From Wohlfahrtiimonas sp. G9077 (GTDB taxonomy: Bacteria > Pseudomonadota > Gammaproteobacteria > Cardiobacteriales > Wohlfahrtiimonadaceae), in assembly GCF_002252155.1 (NCBI RefSeq), contig NZ_NEFD01000003.1:124001-188000 (forward strand): 64,000 nt of DNA, read 5' to 3'. This document shows, one piece after another, positions 56,045 to 64,000 of this stretch. Every line of letters begins with the position of its first letter. The stretch's first letter is position 1. The notes below the pieces were generated by a model. That model had not been told where the DNA came from. It ran no database searches and saw nothing but the letters and a program-made list of their open reading frames with translations. A program made the translations under genes and the position numbers.

Positions 56045-56457
56045 TGGAAGAAAAGCAAAAATTGCGCGTTGTGATGGCAGTTATTTGGAATGAAGCAATG
56101 GACGAAATCTTAATTTGTCAAAGACCTGACAATAAAAATTTTGGCGGATTGTGGGAATTTCCAGGTGGCAAGGTTGAGATGGGTGAAACAGACATCGAAA
56201 CCTTAGATCGTGAGTTAGACGAAGAGATCGGCATCCTTGTCAATGATTTTGTGCATCGTGTCGATTTTACGCACGATTATGATGATAAAGTGATCGAGTT
56301 TGTGGTATATGATGTCTATAGCTTTGAAGGGGAACCTTACGGGCGCGAAAATCAAGTGATTCGCTGGACGAATGTGTCTGAATTGTCAGCCATTGAATTC
56401 CCACCGGCGGATGACATTTTAATTGATGAGATCAAACATGGTGTGATGCCAGAATGA
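56041..56457 (+). CDS. MutT-type Nudix hydrolase (8-oxo-dGTP pyrophosphohydrolase-like)
   Basis: 138 residues. The complete Nudix box is GGKVEMGETDIETLDRELDEEIGI, matching GX5EX7REUXEEXGU exactly. The opening VVMAVIWNEAMDEILICQRP and FGGLWEFPGGKVE are the MutT/NudG arrangement (single-domain, house-cleaning of oxidised or modified nucleotides). The ATG overlaps the cinA stop (ATGA), so translation is coupled. MutT versus NudG (CTP pyrophosphohydrolase) cannot be settled by eye. Confidence 0.88.
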   Translation: MMEEKQKLRVVMAVIWNEAMDEILICQRPDNKNFGGLWEFPGGKVEMGETDIETLDRELDEEIGILVNDFVHRVDFTHDYDDKVIEFVVYDVYSFEGEPYGRENQVIRWTNVSELSAIEFPPADDILIDEIKHGVMPE

Positions 56458-56487
56458 TCTAAAATTTAACCATGATAGAGGGTGTGT

Positions 56488-57894
56488 ATGAAAAAGACGA
56501 AAATTGTATGTACGATTGGTCCTAAAACTGAGTCAGAAGCTGTGTTGTTAAAGCTTCTCGATGCAGGGATGAACGTTATGCGCCTCAATTTTTCTCACGG
56601 TAATTTTGATGAACATCGTGGACGCATTGAAAACTTGCGTGCCGTATGTGAAAAGCATCAGCGCAATGCTGCGATTTTGCTTGACACCAAAGGCCCTGAA
56701 ATCCGCACCATTAAGTTAAAAGATGGTGAAGATGTTTCTTTAAAAGCCGGTCAAACCTTTACCTTAACAAGTGATCAAAGCGTGATTGGCGATGAAACGC
56801 GCGTCGCGGTGACTTATAACGGTTTAAGCAATGACTTAGCTGTGGGCAACATTGTGCTCATTGATGATGGCTTAATTGGCATGCGCGTTGTGGAAATTCG
56901 TGGTCAAGATGTGATCTGCGAAGTGCTCAACGATGGCGATTTAGGCGAAAATAAAGGTGTGAATTTACCAGGCGTGGTCACAAATTTACCGGCATTGGCA
57001 GAAAAAGATAAAGCAGATTTAATCTTTGGCTGTGAAATGGGTGTCGATTATGTGGCAGCTTCTTTCATTCGTAAGCGTTCGGATGTGGAAGAGATTCGTG
57101 CACACTTAAATGCTCATGGCGGGGAAGACATTTTAATCATCTCTAAAATTGAGAACCAAGAAGGTTTAACCAACTTTGATGAAATTTTAGAAGCATCCGA
57201 TGGCATTATGGTGGCGCGCGGTGACTTAGGTGTGGAAATCCCTGTAGAAGAGGTAATTTTTGCACAAAAGATGATGATCGGAAAATGTGTGGCGGCGCGT
57301 AAAGTTGTCATCACTGCAACACAAATGTTGGATTCGATGATCAAAAACCCACGCCCAACGCGTGCAGAAGCCGGCGACGTTGCCAACGCCATTTTAGATG
57401 GCACAGATGCAGTGATGTTATCTGGGGAAACGGCCAAAGGTAAATTCCCTGTGGAAGCGGTGTCTATCATGGCGGCGATTTGTGAACGCACAGATGGCTC
57501 GATGGGCAGTCGCATGTCAGCGCCGCGTAAAAAAATGCGCGTGACTGAATCGGTGTGTTTAGGTGCCGTTGAGATGTCTGAAATGCTTGAATGCCCACTC
57601 ATCGTAGTGGCAACGTACCAAGGGAAAACCGCGCGATCCATTCGTAAATATTTCCCAACGGCGCGCATTTTAGCCTTAACCACCAATGCAAAAACCGCCC
57701 GTCAATTGCAAATGGTCAAAGGCGTGACCACAAAAGTGGTGCCAGAGATTCGTTCAACGGATGACTTCTACCGCATTGGTAAAGAAGAAGCATTATTGAG
57801 TGGTTTGGCAAAACAAGATGATTTGGTGGTGATGGTTTCTGGTGCATTGGTACCAAGTGGTACCACGAATACCTCATCAGTTCATCGCTTATAG
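56488..57894 (+). CDS. pykF: Pyruvate kinase I (PykF type)
   Basis: A 468-residue glycolytic enzyme transferring phosphate from PEP to ADP. The opening [65 protein letters not shown], the active-site [16 protein letters not shown] and [12 protein letters not shown] and [29 protein letters not shown] follow E. coli PykF almost unbroken. It ends [14 protein letters not shown] as in PykF. I start at the ATG at 56488 (AGAGGG upstream), not at a GTG six bases earlier. PykF-type enzymes are activated by fructose 1,6-bisphosphate. Confidence 0.96.
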   Translation: MKKTKIVCTIGPKTESEAVLLKLLDAGMNVMRLNFSHGNFDEHRGRIENLRAVCEKHQRNAAILLDTKGPEIRTIKLKDGEDVSLKAGQTFTLTSDQSVIGDETRVAVTYNGLSNDLAVGNIVLIDDGLIGMRVVEIRGQDVICEVLNDGDLGENKGVNLPGVVTNLPALAEKDKADLIFGCEMGVDYVAASFIRKRSDVEEIRAHLNAHGGEDILIISKIENQEGLTNFDEILEASDGIMVARGDLGVEIPVEEVIFAQKMMIGKCVAARKVVITATQMLDSMIKNPRPTRAEAGDVANAILDGTDAVMLSGETAKGKFPVEAVSIMAAICERTDGSMGSRMSAPRKKMRVTESVCLGAVEMSEMLECPLIVVATYQGKTARSIRKYFPTARILALTTNAKTARQLQMVKGVTTKVVPEIRSTDDFYRIGKEEALLSGLAKQDDLVVMVSGALVPSGTTNTSSVHRL

Positions 57895-57922
57895 TGCTAT
57901 AATTAAGCGTAAAAGCGAACAA

Positions 57923-57954
57923 AGATCGCTCTTCATACGAGGAGCGATTTTTTT
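57923..57954 (+). terminator. Rho-independent terminator after pykF
   Basis: ATCGCTC pairs with GAGCGAT around a 10-base loop, followed by TTTTTTT. It separates pykF from the MATE gene. Confidence 0.85.
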
Positions 57955-57982
57955 ATTCGCCTCAATTTAATGGAGGATTATT

Positions 57983-59350
57983 ATGGCACTGTCCGAGAGA
58001 ATGCTAGAACTCAGAGATGCACCGATTCGAAAACTCTTATGGAAATATGCACTGCCTGCCATCATCGGAAGCTCTGTCAGCGCCCTTTATAACATCATCA
58101 CCCGTTACTTTATTGGCAATGCCGATTATCTGAATGATGATGCAATGAGCGCGATGGGCTTGGCTTTACCGATCATGACCATCATTGCTGCCTTTGGCAT
58201 GTTGGTGGGTGCAGGGGCAGGGAGCCGCATCTCCATTTTCCTTGGTAATGGTGATTATGAAAAAGCCGAGCGCGTGGTCGGCACATCGCTGCTCTTGACG
58301 CTTGTCATCACTTTAACCATCTCGTTTATCTTCTTTTTTACGTTGACACCATTGGTGCACTTTTTAGGGGCCGATGAAGGCAGTTATCAGCACACCTATG
58401 ATTTTTTAAAGTATTTTTTACCGGGGGCGATTTTCTCGAACCTCTGTTTTAGTTTTAATAACATGATGCGCGCATCGGGTTATCCAAAAAAAGCGATGTA
58501 TACCATGTTATTGACCTTGGTGCTCAATGGCATTTTTGCGCCCATTTTTATCTATTGGCTCAAATGGGGCATGGAAGGCGCGGCGATCTCCATCATTTTA
58601 TCGATGTTTATTGGCACGCTCTTTGTGATGCAGCATTTTGTCAATGGTCATTCGGTGTTGCAATTTAAGGCCAAATACATCCGTTTTGATGCACAGATCA
58701 CCAAAGCAGTGCTCAGCATTGGGTTATCCCCATTTTTAATGAACATTGTGTCAAGCAGCATCATTTTCATCATCATTCAGCAAGTGCGCGTGTATGGCGG
58801 CTCTGTGGCGGTGGGCGCGTATACGATTGTTAATGTATTGTTGATGCTTGTTGTGCTTGTGTTGCTTGGCTTAACACAAGGGATGCAGCCGATTGTGGGC
58901 TATAGCTTTGGGGCAAAGGAGATTGCAAGGCTGCGTGAAGCTTTGCTTCAAACCATTAAAATTGGTGTGGGCATCGGCATTGTGGCGATGGTGATTGGCG
59001 TCTTTTTTCCAAAATGGGTGATCATGCCGTTTAATCCATCGCCGGCATTGTCGGCCGTTGCCATCGATGCCATTCGCGTGGTGACGATGCTGTTCCCTTT
59101 GGTGGGCTTTCAGATTGTGGTGACGATCTTTTTCCAAAGCATTGGCAAAGTGAAGCATTCCATCTTTTTAAGCTTAAGTCGTCAGATTCTCTTTTTGATT
59201 CCAGGCTTATTCATTTTGCCTCATTATTTTGGCATTGCGGGCGTTTGGTATGCGATTGTGGTGGCAGATTTGATCTCTACATGCACAGCAGCGCTCTTTT
59301 TATGGATACAAGTCAGGGCATTCAATCGTTATTTAAAAGGCAATGCATAA
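57983..59350 (+). CDS. MATE-family multidrug/toxin exporter
   Basis: A 455-residue transporter with twelve hydrophobic spans in two six-helix halves, exporting cationic or organic compounds using Na+ or H+. PIRKLLWKYALPAIIGSSVSALYNIITRYFIGN is the MATE N-terminal block; MGLALPIMTIIAAFGMLVGAGAGSRISIFLG, FNNMMRASGYPKKAM, GLTQGMQPIVGYSFGAKEIARLREAL and FFQSIGKVKHS are also typical. It most resembles the MepA/DinF-like branch. A strong GGAGG site precedes the ATG. The stop codon is directly followed by an inverted repeat. Confidence 0.9.
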   Translation: MALSERMLELRDAPIRKLLWKYALPAIIGSSVSALYNIITRYFIGNADYLNDDAMSAMGLALPIMTIIAAFGMLVGAGAGSRISIFLGNGDYEKAERVVGTSLLLTLVITLTISFIFFFTLTPLVHFLGADEGSYQHTYDFLKYFLPGAIFSNLCFSFNNMMRASGYPKKAMYTMLLTLVLNGIFAPIFIYWLKWGMEGAAISIILSMFIGTLFVMQHFVNGHSVLQFKAKYIRFDAQITKAVLSIGLSPFLMNIVSSSIIFIIIQQVRVYGGSVAVGAYTIVNVLLMLVVLVLLGLTQGMQPIVGYSFGAKEIARLREALLQTIKIGVGIGIVAMVIGVFFPKWVIMPFNPSPALSAVAIDAIRVVTMLFPLVGFQIVVTIFFQSIGKVKHSIFLSLSRQILFLIPGLFILPHYFGIAGVWYAIVVADLISTCTAALFLWIQVRAFNRYLKGNA

Positions 59351-59374
59351 CGTTATATTTAACAAAATATAACG
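59351..59374. repeat. Perfect 10-bp inverted repeat right after the MATE gene stop
   Basis: CGTTATATTT (59351-59360) and AAATATAACG (59365-59374), loop AACA. No U-tract follows, so it is probably not a classical terminator. It could be an operator for the lipoprotein gene downstream or a 3' stabilising hairpin. Confidence 0.5.
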
Positions 59375-59455
59375 AAAATTAACGATACTTGAATCGCAAT
59401 CGGCGATGAACTCCCTTGGACTGATCAGCCTAATAATCATACAGGATGGATCATC

Positions 59456-60370
59456 ATGAAAAAAGTTATGGCTGTTGCGGTTGCAAGTGTGTTTCTTGTG
59501 GCATGTTCTGAGAAAAATGAAGCCTATTATTTAGATAATATTGGTAAAGCTGAGCAAAAAATGGAAAGCTGCAACGAAGCTGCCCGTAAAGCATTCATGA
59601 GTGGTAAAACCTCTGAACTTGATCGTTTAAATAAAGATGCTGAGTGTAATGCGGCAAATAGCGCCATCAAAACACATAAACGCATGCAATATGAGTTAGA
59701 GAAAAAGCAAGCCGAAGAGCGCCATGCACAGGCAGTGAAAACTGCGCGTGATGCGATTAAGGAAACCTTAAAAGATCAAGCATGGCAAAAACAAATTGCC
59801 GCTTATTTAGGCTCAGAATGTGTCAATGCTTTCTCTTTTAACAAAACACCTGAATGTACGGCATGGGATGAAGTGTATGAATCCGCCGTCACACAAGGTA
59901 AAGCGCAAATGCAAAGTGTGACATATTTAGACCTTAAAGGTGAAGAGAAAACCTATTGCGGGGAAGATAAACGCCCAAAATCTGCATGCACAGTTTGGCA
60001 AAATGTGGTGGGGGAGAAAGCCACAGAAGTGTTGCAACCAATGGATATTTTTGAGCTTTATACGAAAAAAGGTGATTTTTGTCATGCCGAAGGCTATGAC
60101 GCAAGCAGCAGTTGTAAAGCGTGGGAAGGATTGTACCGTGAGCGCTCACAAGCTTTGACGCAACACTTTGTGAATGATTTTGATGCCTTTAAAACGGCTT
60201 ATAATCAATGTTATGTGAAGATGCAAGCCGTGCGTGATTTAGGCTTATCCTATTTTGATCAAGATAAACAATTTAAACCCATTTTATACAGCGTGCCATG
60301 TGCACAGGTGAATCAAGCATATCGTGATCGCCGCTTAGGTTACAGTGATTTTAAAGCACCGATTGAATGA
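59456..60370 (+). CDS. Cysteine-rich lipoprotein with an EexN-like N-terminal segment
   Basis: 304 residues beginning MKKVMAVAVASVFLVACSEK, with the lipobox LVAC (Cys17). The next part, EAYYLDNIGKAEQKMESCNEAARKAF followed by LNKDAECNAANSAI, resembles EexN-family entry-exclusion lipoproteins (short Y-x-x-x-N..., two spaced Cys and a terminal Asn/Ala block). The rest is unusual: a helical KKQAEERHAQAVKTARDAIKE stretch and then a Cys-rich part with eight further cysteines in pairs (SECVNAF, PECTAWDEVYE, SACTVWQNVVG, FCHAEG, SSCKAWEGLY) that look like four short repeats of the form CxxWxxxY/V. EexN proteins block redundant conjugation; here a broader surface role is possible. It ends at a terminator shared with the next operon. 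Confidence 0.65.
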   Translation: MKKVMAVAVASVFLVACSEKNEAYYLDNIGKAEQKMESCNEAARKAFMSGKTSELDRLNKDAECNAANSAIKTHKRMQYELEKKQAEERHAQAVKTARDAIKETLKDQAWQKQIAAYLGSECVNAFSFNKTPECTAWDEVYESAVTQGKAQMQSVTYLDLKGEEKTYCGEDKRPKSACTVWQNVVGEKATEVLQPMDIFELYTKKGDFCHAEGYDASSSCKAWEGLYRERSQALTQHFVNDFDAFKTAYNQCYVKMQAVRDLGLSYFDQDKQFKPILYSVPCAQVNQAYRDRRLGYSDFKAPIE

Positions 60371-60372
60371 TG

Positions 60373-60397
60373 AAAAAGCCCGCAATGCGGGCTTTTT
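60373..60397. terminator. Bidirectional terminator between the EexN-like gene and the dehydrogenase operon
   Basis: AAAAAGCCCGC, loop AAT, GCGGGCTTTTT. Serves both convergent transcripts. Confidence 0.92.
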
Positions 60398-60404
60398 AAA
60401 TGGA

Positions 60405-61733
60405 TTATAAACCTTTTGTTTTCATGGATTGTTTTACCTCTTCCACAGAAACAGCTTTGCCTTGATTGCCCCAACTTGTGCGAATGAATGTCACGACATC
60501 TGCAATGTCTTGTTCATTTAAACGTGTCCCTAATTCATCTGGCATCACATAAGTAGTCACCGCATGTTTTGTGCCATGAAGTGTACTGCCATGGGAGATG
60601 ATTTTAATGAGAGACAATGGGCTAGGATCTTGCACGGCAGGATTGCCCGCCAATGCAGGAAAAACTTCAGCATAACCTAGGCCATCTGTTCTATGGCAAG
60701 CTGCGCAAGAGTCTAAATAAACGCTCGCACCACGCGCAGAATCATCCCCTGCTGCCAATGCTTCATGAGTGGCTTCATCATAAACATATGGTGGATTTTG
60801 TGGATTTACAGGTGGCAAAGTTTTGAGATATTTCGCCATCGCCGTAATATCTTCTTTTGTGGCATATTGCAGAGAATTGTTCACAACTTCGCGCATGCCA
60901 CCAAAAACAGCATTGTGTTCACTGCGTCCTGTCCAAAGGAGCATGGCTAAATCTTCTGCACTGATGCGCCCTAAACCTGTAATGTCATCGCCGCGTAAAT
61001 TAATGGGCATCCAACCATCGACAGGCTCATTGCTGCCGCTTAAAAAGTGTGGGTTAGACTCATTATAACCTTCTTCATTCAGTGCCAACCCTCGTGGTGT
61101 ATGGCAGCTGCTGCAATGACCTAAACCTTGCACAAGATAGGCACCGCGCGAAATTTCAGGATCTTTATAGGATGCATCATCAAATGGCACAGGCGTAGGT
61201 GAGTAGAGTATGCGCCACGCGGTCAATGGCCAGCGCATAGAGAGTGGCCAAGAGATATTTTCTGAGTGATTGGCGATGGCTTCAGGTTTTACACCATGCA
61301 TGAAATAAGCATATAAAGCCTCGATATCTTCTTGTTTAATGATGGAATAATCGGGATAGGGCATCGCTGGATAGAGGGACTTGCCATCTTTACGCACACC
61401 ATAACGCACCGCATTGTCAAAATCTTGTAGAGTATAGCTGCCGATGCCATCTTTAACATCAGGTGTAATATTCGGCGAATAAATGGTACCGATTGGTAAA
61501 TTAAATGCAAGCCCACCTGCAAATGGATGCTTTGGATCACTCGTGTGGCAGGATGTACAATCCCCTAAGCGTGCAAGGTATTCCCCTTTGTCAATTAAGG
61601 CTTGAGAGGGCTCATTCACATTTTTGGGCATGTCAGATGTTGGGCCATTATAAACATTGAGGCCGATCACACCTAAAACACCTAAACCAATGATGGTCAT
61701 TAATGTGCGAGAAATAATTGTTTTAGTTTTCAT
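60405..61733 (-). CDS. Tri-heme cytochrome c subunit of a gluconate 2-dehydrogenase-like complex
   Basis: A 442-residue membrane-associated cytochrome c with an N-terminal signal/anchor (about 1-28) and three heme-binding motifs: CTSCH (59-63), CSSCH (207-211) and CAACH (343-347). This tri-heme layout is that of the cytochrome subunit of membrane gluconate, fructose, sorbitol or alcohol dehydrogenases, which passes electrons to the ubiquinone pool. Blocks such as GGLAFNLPIGTIYSPNITPD and ISRGAYLVQGLGHCSSCHTPRG are typical. It is the last gene of a minus-strand operon after the flavoprotein (10-base gap). Confidence 0.93.
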   Translation of the reverse strand: MKTKTIISRTLMTIIGLGVLGVIGLNVYNGPTSDMPKNVNEPSQALIDKGEYLARLGDCTSCHTSDPKHPFAGGLAFNLPIGTIYSPNITPDVKDGIGSYTLQDFDNAVRYGVRKDGKSLYPAMPYPDYSIIKQEDIEALYAYFMHGVKPEAIANHSENISWPLSMRWPLTAWRILYSPTPVPFDDASYKDPEISRGAYLVQGLGHCSSCHTPRGLALNEEGYNESNPHFLSGSNEPVDGWMPINLRGDDITGLGRISAEDLAMLLWTGRSEHNAVFGGMREVVNNSLQYATKEDITAMAKYLKTLPPVNPQNPPYVYDEATHEALAAGDDSARGASVYLDSCAACHRTDGLGYAEVFPALAGNPAVQDPSPLSLIKIISHGSTLHGTKHAVTTYVMPDELGTRLNEQDIADVVTFIRTSWGNQGKAVSVEEVKQSMKTKGL

Positions 61734-61742
61734 GATCGCCCC

Positions 61743-63527
61743 TTATTTAACGAGTGGACCAGGATTTTTTAGATAACGCTCTTTAATTTCTTCAACTGAA
61801 TGATACGTAAGCGCACCGATTAAACCTGTAGGGTTATAAGACATGTTCTGTGGGAAAGCACATGCACCATATACAAAAAGATTCGGAACATCCCAAGATT
61901 GTAAATATTTATTCACAACACTATTACTTGGGGAATCACCAGTAATGGCACCACCTGTAATGTGAGTAGATTGATAAACACGTGTATCCCAATTACCTAA
62001 AGTTTTACTAATTGTGTAGGATTCTACGCCTTCCATTGCCTGACAAATTTTTTCTAATTGCTTGGCAATATAGTCTCCTTGGCGGTATTCATTGTCATGC
62101 CAATTAAAAGTCATGCGTGCAAGTGGAATCCCCCAAATATCTTTATAAGTGGGGTCGAGATCAATATAAGCATCTTTATACGACATGACAGAACCTTCTG
62201 CATCCATGCCTATTAGACGTTGATAACCATCTTTTTTACCTTGCTTCCAACCTTTGCCCCATTTAGGTGTACCAGGTGCAGAACCAACTTGTGCAATCGG
62301 TCGACCACCGGCATTTGCTGCAGTGATATAAGCACCACCAATAAAATTACCTTCTCTATGATCGAAATGTAAACCATTAAAGTCATCAATAACAGTGCCC
62401 GCAGCGCCTGCACCAATGAATGGATTATTTTGCGCACCTTCTTTCATGTATACAGTGGCGCTTGTATAGTATTGATACGCAAAATTTTTGCCCACAACAC
62501 CTTCACCAGTGTGCGGATTATAAGGTTTTCCAATATTAGAGACCAATAAAAGTTTGACGTTATGGACTTGGAAAGCACAGAGTAAAACTAAGTCAGCTGG
62601 TTGAAAAACAAGCTGACCTTCACCATTAACATAGGTCACACCTGTAGCAATATCACCCTGATCATTGGTATTGACTTTAATTACTTCACATTGTGTACGT
62701 AACTCAAAATTTGGGCTTGGCATTAAAGCAGGTAAAATAGTGGTTTGTGGGCTGGCTTTAGAGTACATATAACAACCAAAGTCCTCACAGTAACCACAGT
62801 AGTTACAAGGACCTAAGCGAACGCCATATGGATTGGTATAGGGCTTAGAGGCATTTGATGCAGGCAATGGAAATGGATGTAGCCCAATTTTCTTTGTGGC
62901 TTTCTCAAAAACTTGGCCACTGAAAAGAGTTTTAAGGGGAGGATTTGGATAATTACCACTTCTTGGTGCATCGTAGGGGTTGCCGCCTGGAATGATTTTG
63001 CCATTGATGTTGCCAGCTTGCCCAGAAGTACCGCACACATTTTCGAACATGGTAAAGTGTGGCTCTAACTCTTCATAGGAAACAGGATAATCCTGAATGG
63101 TCATGTCTTCGGGAATGAAATCAGCTCCATATTTTTCTGTATACATGGTACGAATTTTTAAATCTTCAGGTAGAGCTCGCCATGTCATACCATTCCAATG
63201 GAAGCCGCAGCCACCGACATTGGTACCTAAATAAAAGGAGCCCAGTTCCCGATAAGGAACAGCAGTATCCTTTAGATTATAGCGAATGGTCACCGTATTA
63301 TTTTTCATGCGTTGAAAGAGTTTAAATCGTTGAACATAAGCCAATTCATCTGCAACACTTGGATAAGGTGCAGCAGTCGCAGTTGTACGATGATCACCGC
63401 GTTCTAAAGCAACAACGTCTAAGCCGATGTCAGTGAGCTCTTTTGATACAATTGCACCTGTCCAGCCAAGACCAACCACCACAACATCTTTTTTTGGCAT
63501 CACTTTTTCAGGGTTTTTATTTAGCAT
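61743..63527 (-). CDS. FAD-dependent GMC oxidoreductase subunit, gluconate 2-dehydrogenase-like
   Basis: A 594-residue flavoprotein. The FAD site is VVVGLGWTGAIVSKEL (about 17-32), and CNYCGYCEDFGC at about 240-251 is the cysteine set that binds a [3Fe-4S] cluster in gluconate, fructose and glucose dehydrogenases of this class. The C-terminal region HITGGAITGD...NLFVYGACAFPQNMSYNPTGLIGALTYHS carries the GMC catalytic His/Asn block. It oxidises a sugar acid on the periplasmic side; the absence of an own signal fits co-export with a Tat-signal small subunit. It lies between the small subunit and the tri-heme cytochrome. Confidence 0.92.
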   Translation of the reverse strand: MLNKNPEKVMPKKDVVVVGLGWTGAIVSKELTDIGLDVVALERGDHRTTATAAPYPSVADELAYVQRFKLFQRMKNNTVTIRYNLKDTAVPYRELGSFYLGTNVGGCGFHWNGMTWRALPEDLKIRTMYTEKYGADFIPEDMTIQDYPVSYEELEPHFTMFENVCGTSGQAGNINGKIIPGGNPYDAPRSGNYPNPPLKTLFSGQVFEKATKKIGLHPFPLPASNASKPYTNPYGVRLGPCNYCGYCEDFGCYMYSKASPQTTILPALMPSPNFELRTQCEVIKVNTNDQGDIATGVTYVNGEGQLVFQPADLVLLCAFQVHNVKLLLVSNIGKPYNPHTGEGVVGKNFAYQYYTSATVYMKEGAQNNPFIGAGAAGTVIDDFNGLHFDHREGNFIGGAYITAANAGGRPIAQVGSAPGTPKWGKGWKQGKKDGYQRLIGMDAEGSVMSYKDAYIDLDPTYKDIWGIPLARMTFNWHDNEYRQGDYIAKQLEKICQAMEGVESYTISKTLGNWDTRVYQSTHITGGAITGDSPSNSVVNKYLQSWDVPNLFVYGACAFPQNMSYNPTGLIGALTYHSVEEIKERYLKNPGPLVK

Positions 63528-63532
63528 AGTTT

Positions 63533-64000
63533 TTAACCTCTCTTGCCAGCAATATCAACAGGACCATAAGGATAGACAGCCCCAGGTTTATCAACGAAAT
63601 CCATAAAATCAGCACGCGCGCCTGGAAAGCCTACTAATTTCCAGCCGATCATATTTTTATTGCCGCCATATTTTGGATCAGATAGAAACCCTTCTTGTGT
63701 ATTTTTCCATAAGAGATTGAAAAATGTGGTGGACGATGAAATGCCTTTTAGTGGAATTTTTCCATTTTCCATGGCATGCATCATCTCAATTTTTAGATCA
63801 TCACTTAACGCATGAAACGGTTGCTGATGTTTTTCAATAACATATGCATCAATCTGCGCAATGGCATGGCGATACAATTCATTTGGCGCATATTGCTCTT
63901 GATAGCCCAATGTTGGCAGTGCATCAATATGGTAAGGCGGATGCATATAAAAGAGCTCGCCTTTCCCAAATTCTGTGAGCATTTGACGATCAATAAACTC
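63533..64000 (-). CDS. Gluconate 2-dehydrogenase-like small (gamma) subunit, N-terminus outside window
   Basis: The reading frame is open to the right edge of the window and reads EFIDRQMLTEFGKGELFYMH across the edge, so the gene starts outside. At least 155 residues remain. ALSDDLKIEMMHAMENGKIPL and FFNLLWKNTQEGFLSDPKYGGNKNMIGWKLVGFPGARADF match the gluconate 2-dehydrogenase subunit 3 family, which carries the Tat signal (not visible here) that exports the flavoprotein. The stop is five bases before the flavoprotein ATG, giving the usual gamma-alpha-cytochrome gene order. Confidence 0.92.
   Translation of the reverse strand, partial: EFIDRQMLTEFGKGELFYMHPPYHIDALPTLGYQEQYAPNELYRHAIAQIDAYVIEKHQQPFHALSDDLKIEMMHAMENGKIPLKGISSSTTFFNLLWKNTQEGFLSDPKYGGNKNMIGWKLVGFPGARADFMDFVDKPGAVYPYGPVDIAGKRG

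Overview
The window is a 64 kb stretch of chromosome from a low-GC Gammaproteobacterium. It carries typical gammaproteobacterial housekeeping clusters: aroQ-accB-accC, carAB, parC, rplY-pth-ychF, greB, grxD, upp, slt, pilSR-cinA and a PykF-type pyruvate kinase. Base composition looks AT-rich. The mix of pilSR, gadBC, a membrane-bound gluconate dehydrogenase and large surface adhesins is compatible with a host-associated genus such as those in Cardiobacteriales (Wohlfahrtiimonas/Ignatzschineria type), but that assignment is a guess. I saw no tRNA, rRNA, CRISPR array, insertion sequence, integrase or phage gene. The window starts inside accC and ends inside a gluconate dehydrogenase subunit gene.

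Layout. 0-5.5 kb: aroQ-accBC on the minus strand with a good sigma70 promoter, then a membrane protein of unknown function, an MltD-like lipoprotein transglycosylase, an aromatic amino acid permease and an unknown 296-residue protein. 5.6-11.9 kb: a CPA1 Na+/H+ antiporter, rarD, rluA, a secreted protein with MORN-like repeats and an acidic tail, a short-chain dehydrogenase, and a decayed extradiol dioxygenase (ygiD-like) lacking its N-terminal metal-binding part. 12-24.7 kb: carAB with a terminator-like leader, an AEC permease, a DUF2798 protein, glyA, a PIMT-like methyltransferase, parC and rplY-pth-ychF. 25-38.2 kb is the surface-adhesion region. It has a 1469-residue AIDA-type autotransporter, a SulP transporter with a striking structured leader, a RidA-family protein, a small lipoprotein and a 1995-residue Bap/VCBS-type adhesin. 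That adhesin looks like a type I secretion substrate and contains a possible PA14-like sugar-binding domain. 38.3-45.9 kb: gadB-gadC (glutamate-dependent acid resistance), guaD opposite a MarR regulator with two same-spaced operator-like palindromes between them, and greB-lysR-dadA.

46-64 kb: a periplasmic LEA-like 11-mer repeat protein, proA, grxD, upp, slt, a DUF2726-like protein, pilS-pilR, cinA with a degenerate amidase domain, a MutT-type Nudix gene, pykF, a MATE exporter, an EexN-like cysteine-rich lipoprotein, and a three-gene operon for a gluconate 2-dehydrogenase-like flavoprotein-cytochrome complex.

Themes. Acid and ion homeostasis (gadBC, CPA1 antiporter, SulP), surface attachment (two giant adhesins, each with recent near-identical internal duplications), peptidoglycan turnover (two lytic transglycosylases) and periplasmic sugar-acid oxidation. 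No single unmistakably new system was found. The best candidates for undescribed biology are the structured leader of the SulP gene, the long palindrome upstream of gadB, the paired MarR-site architecture at guaD, the lectin-like domain inside the Bap-type adhesin and the periplasmic LEA-like protein.
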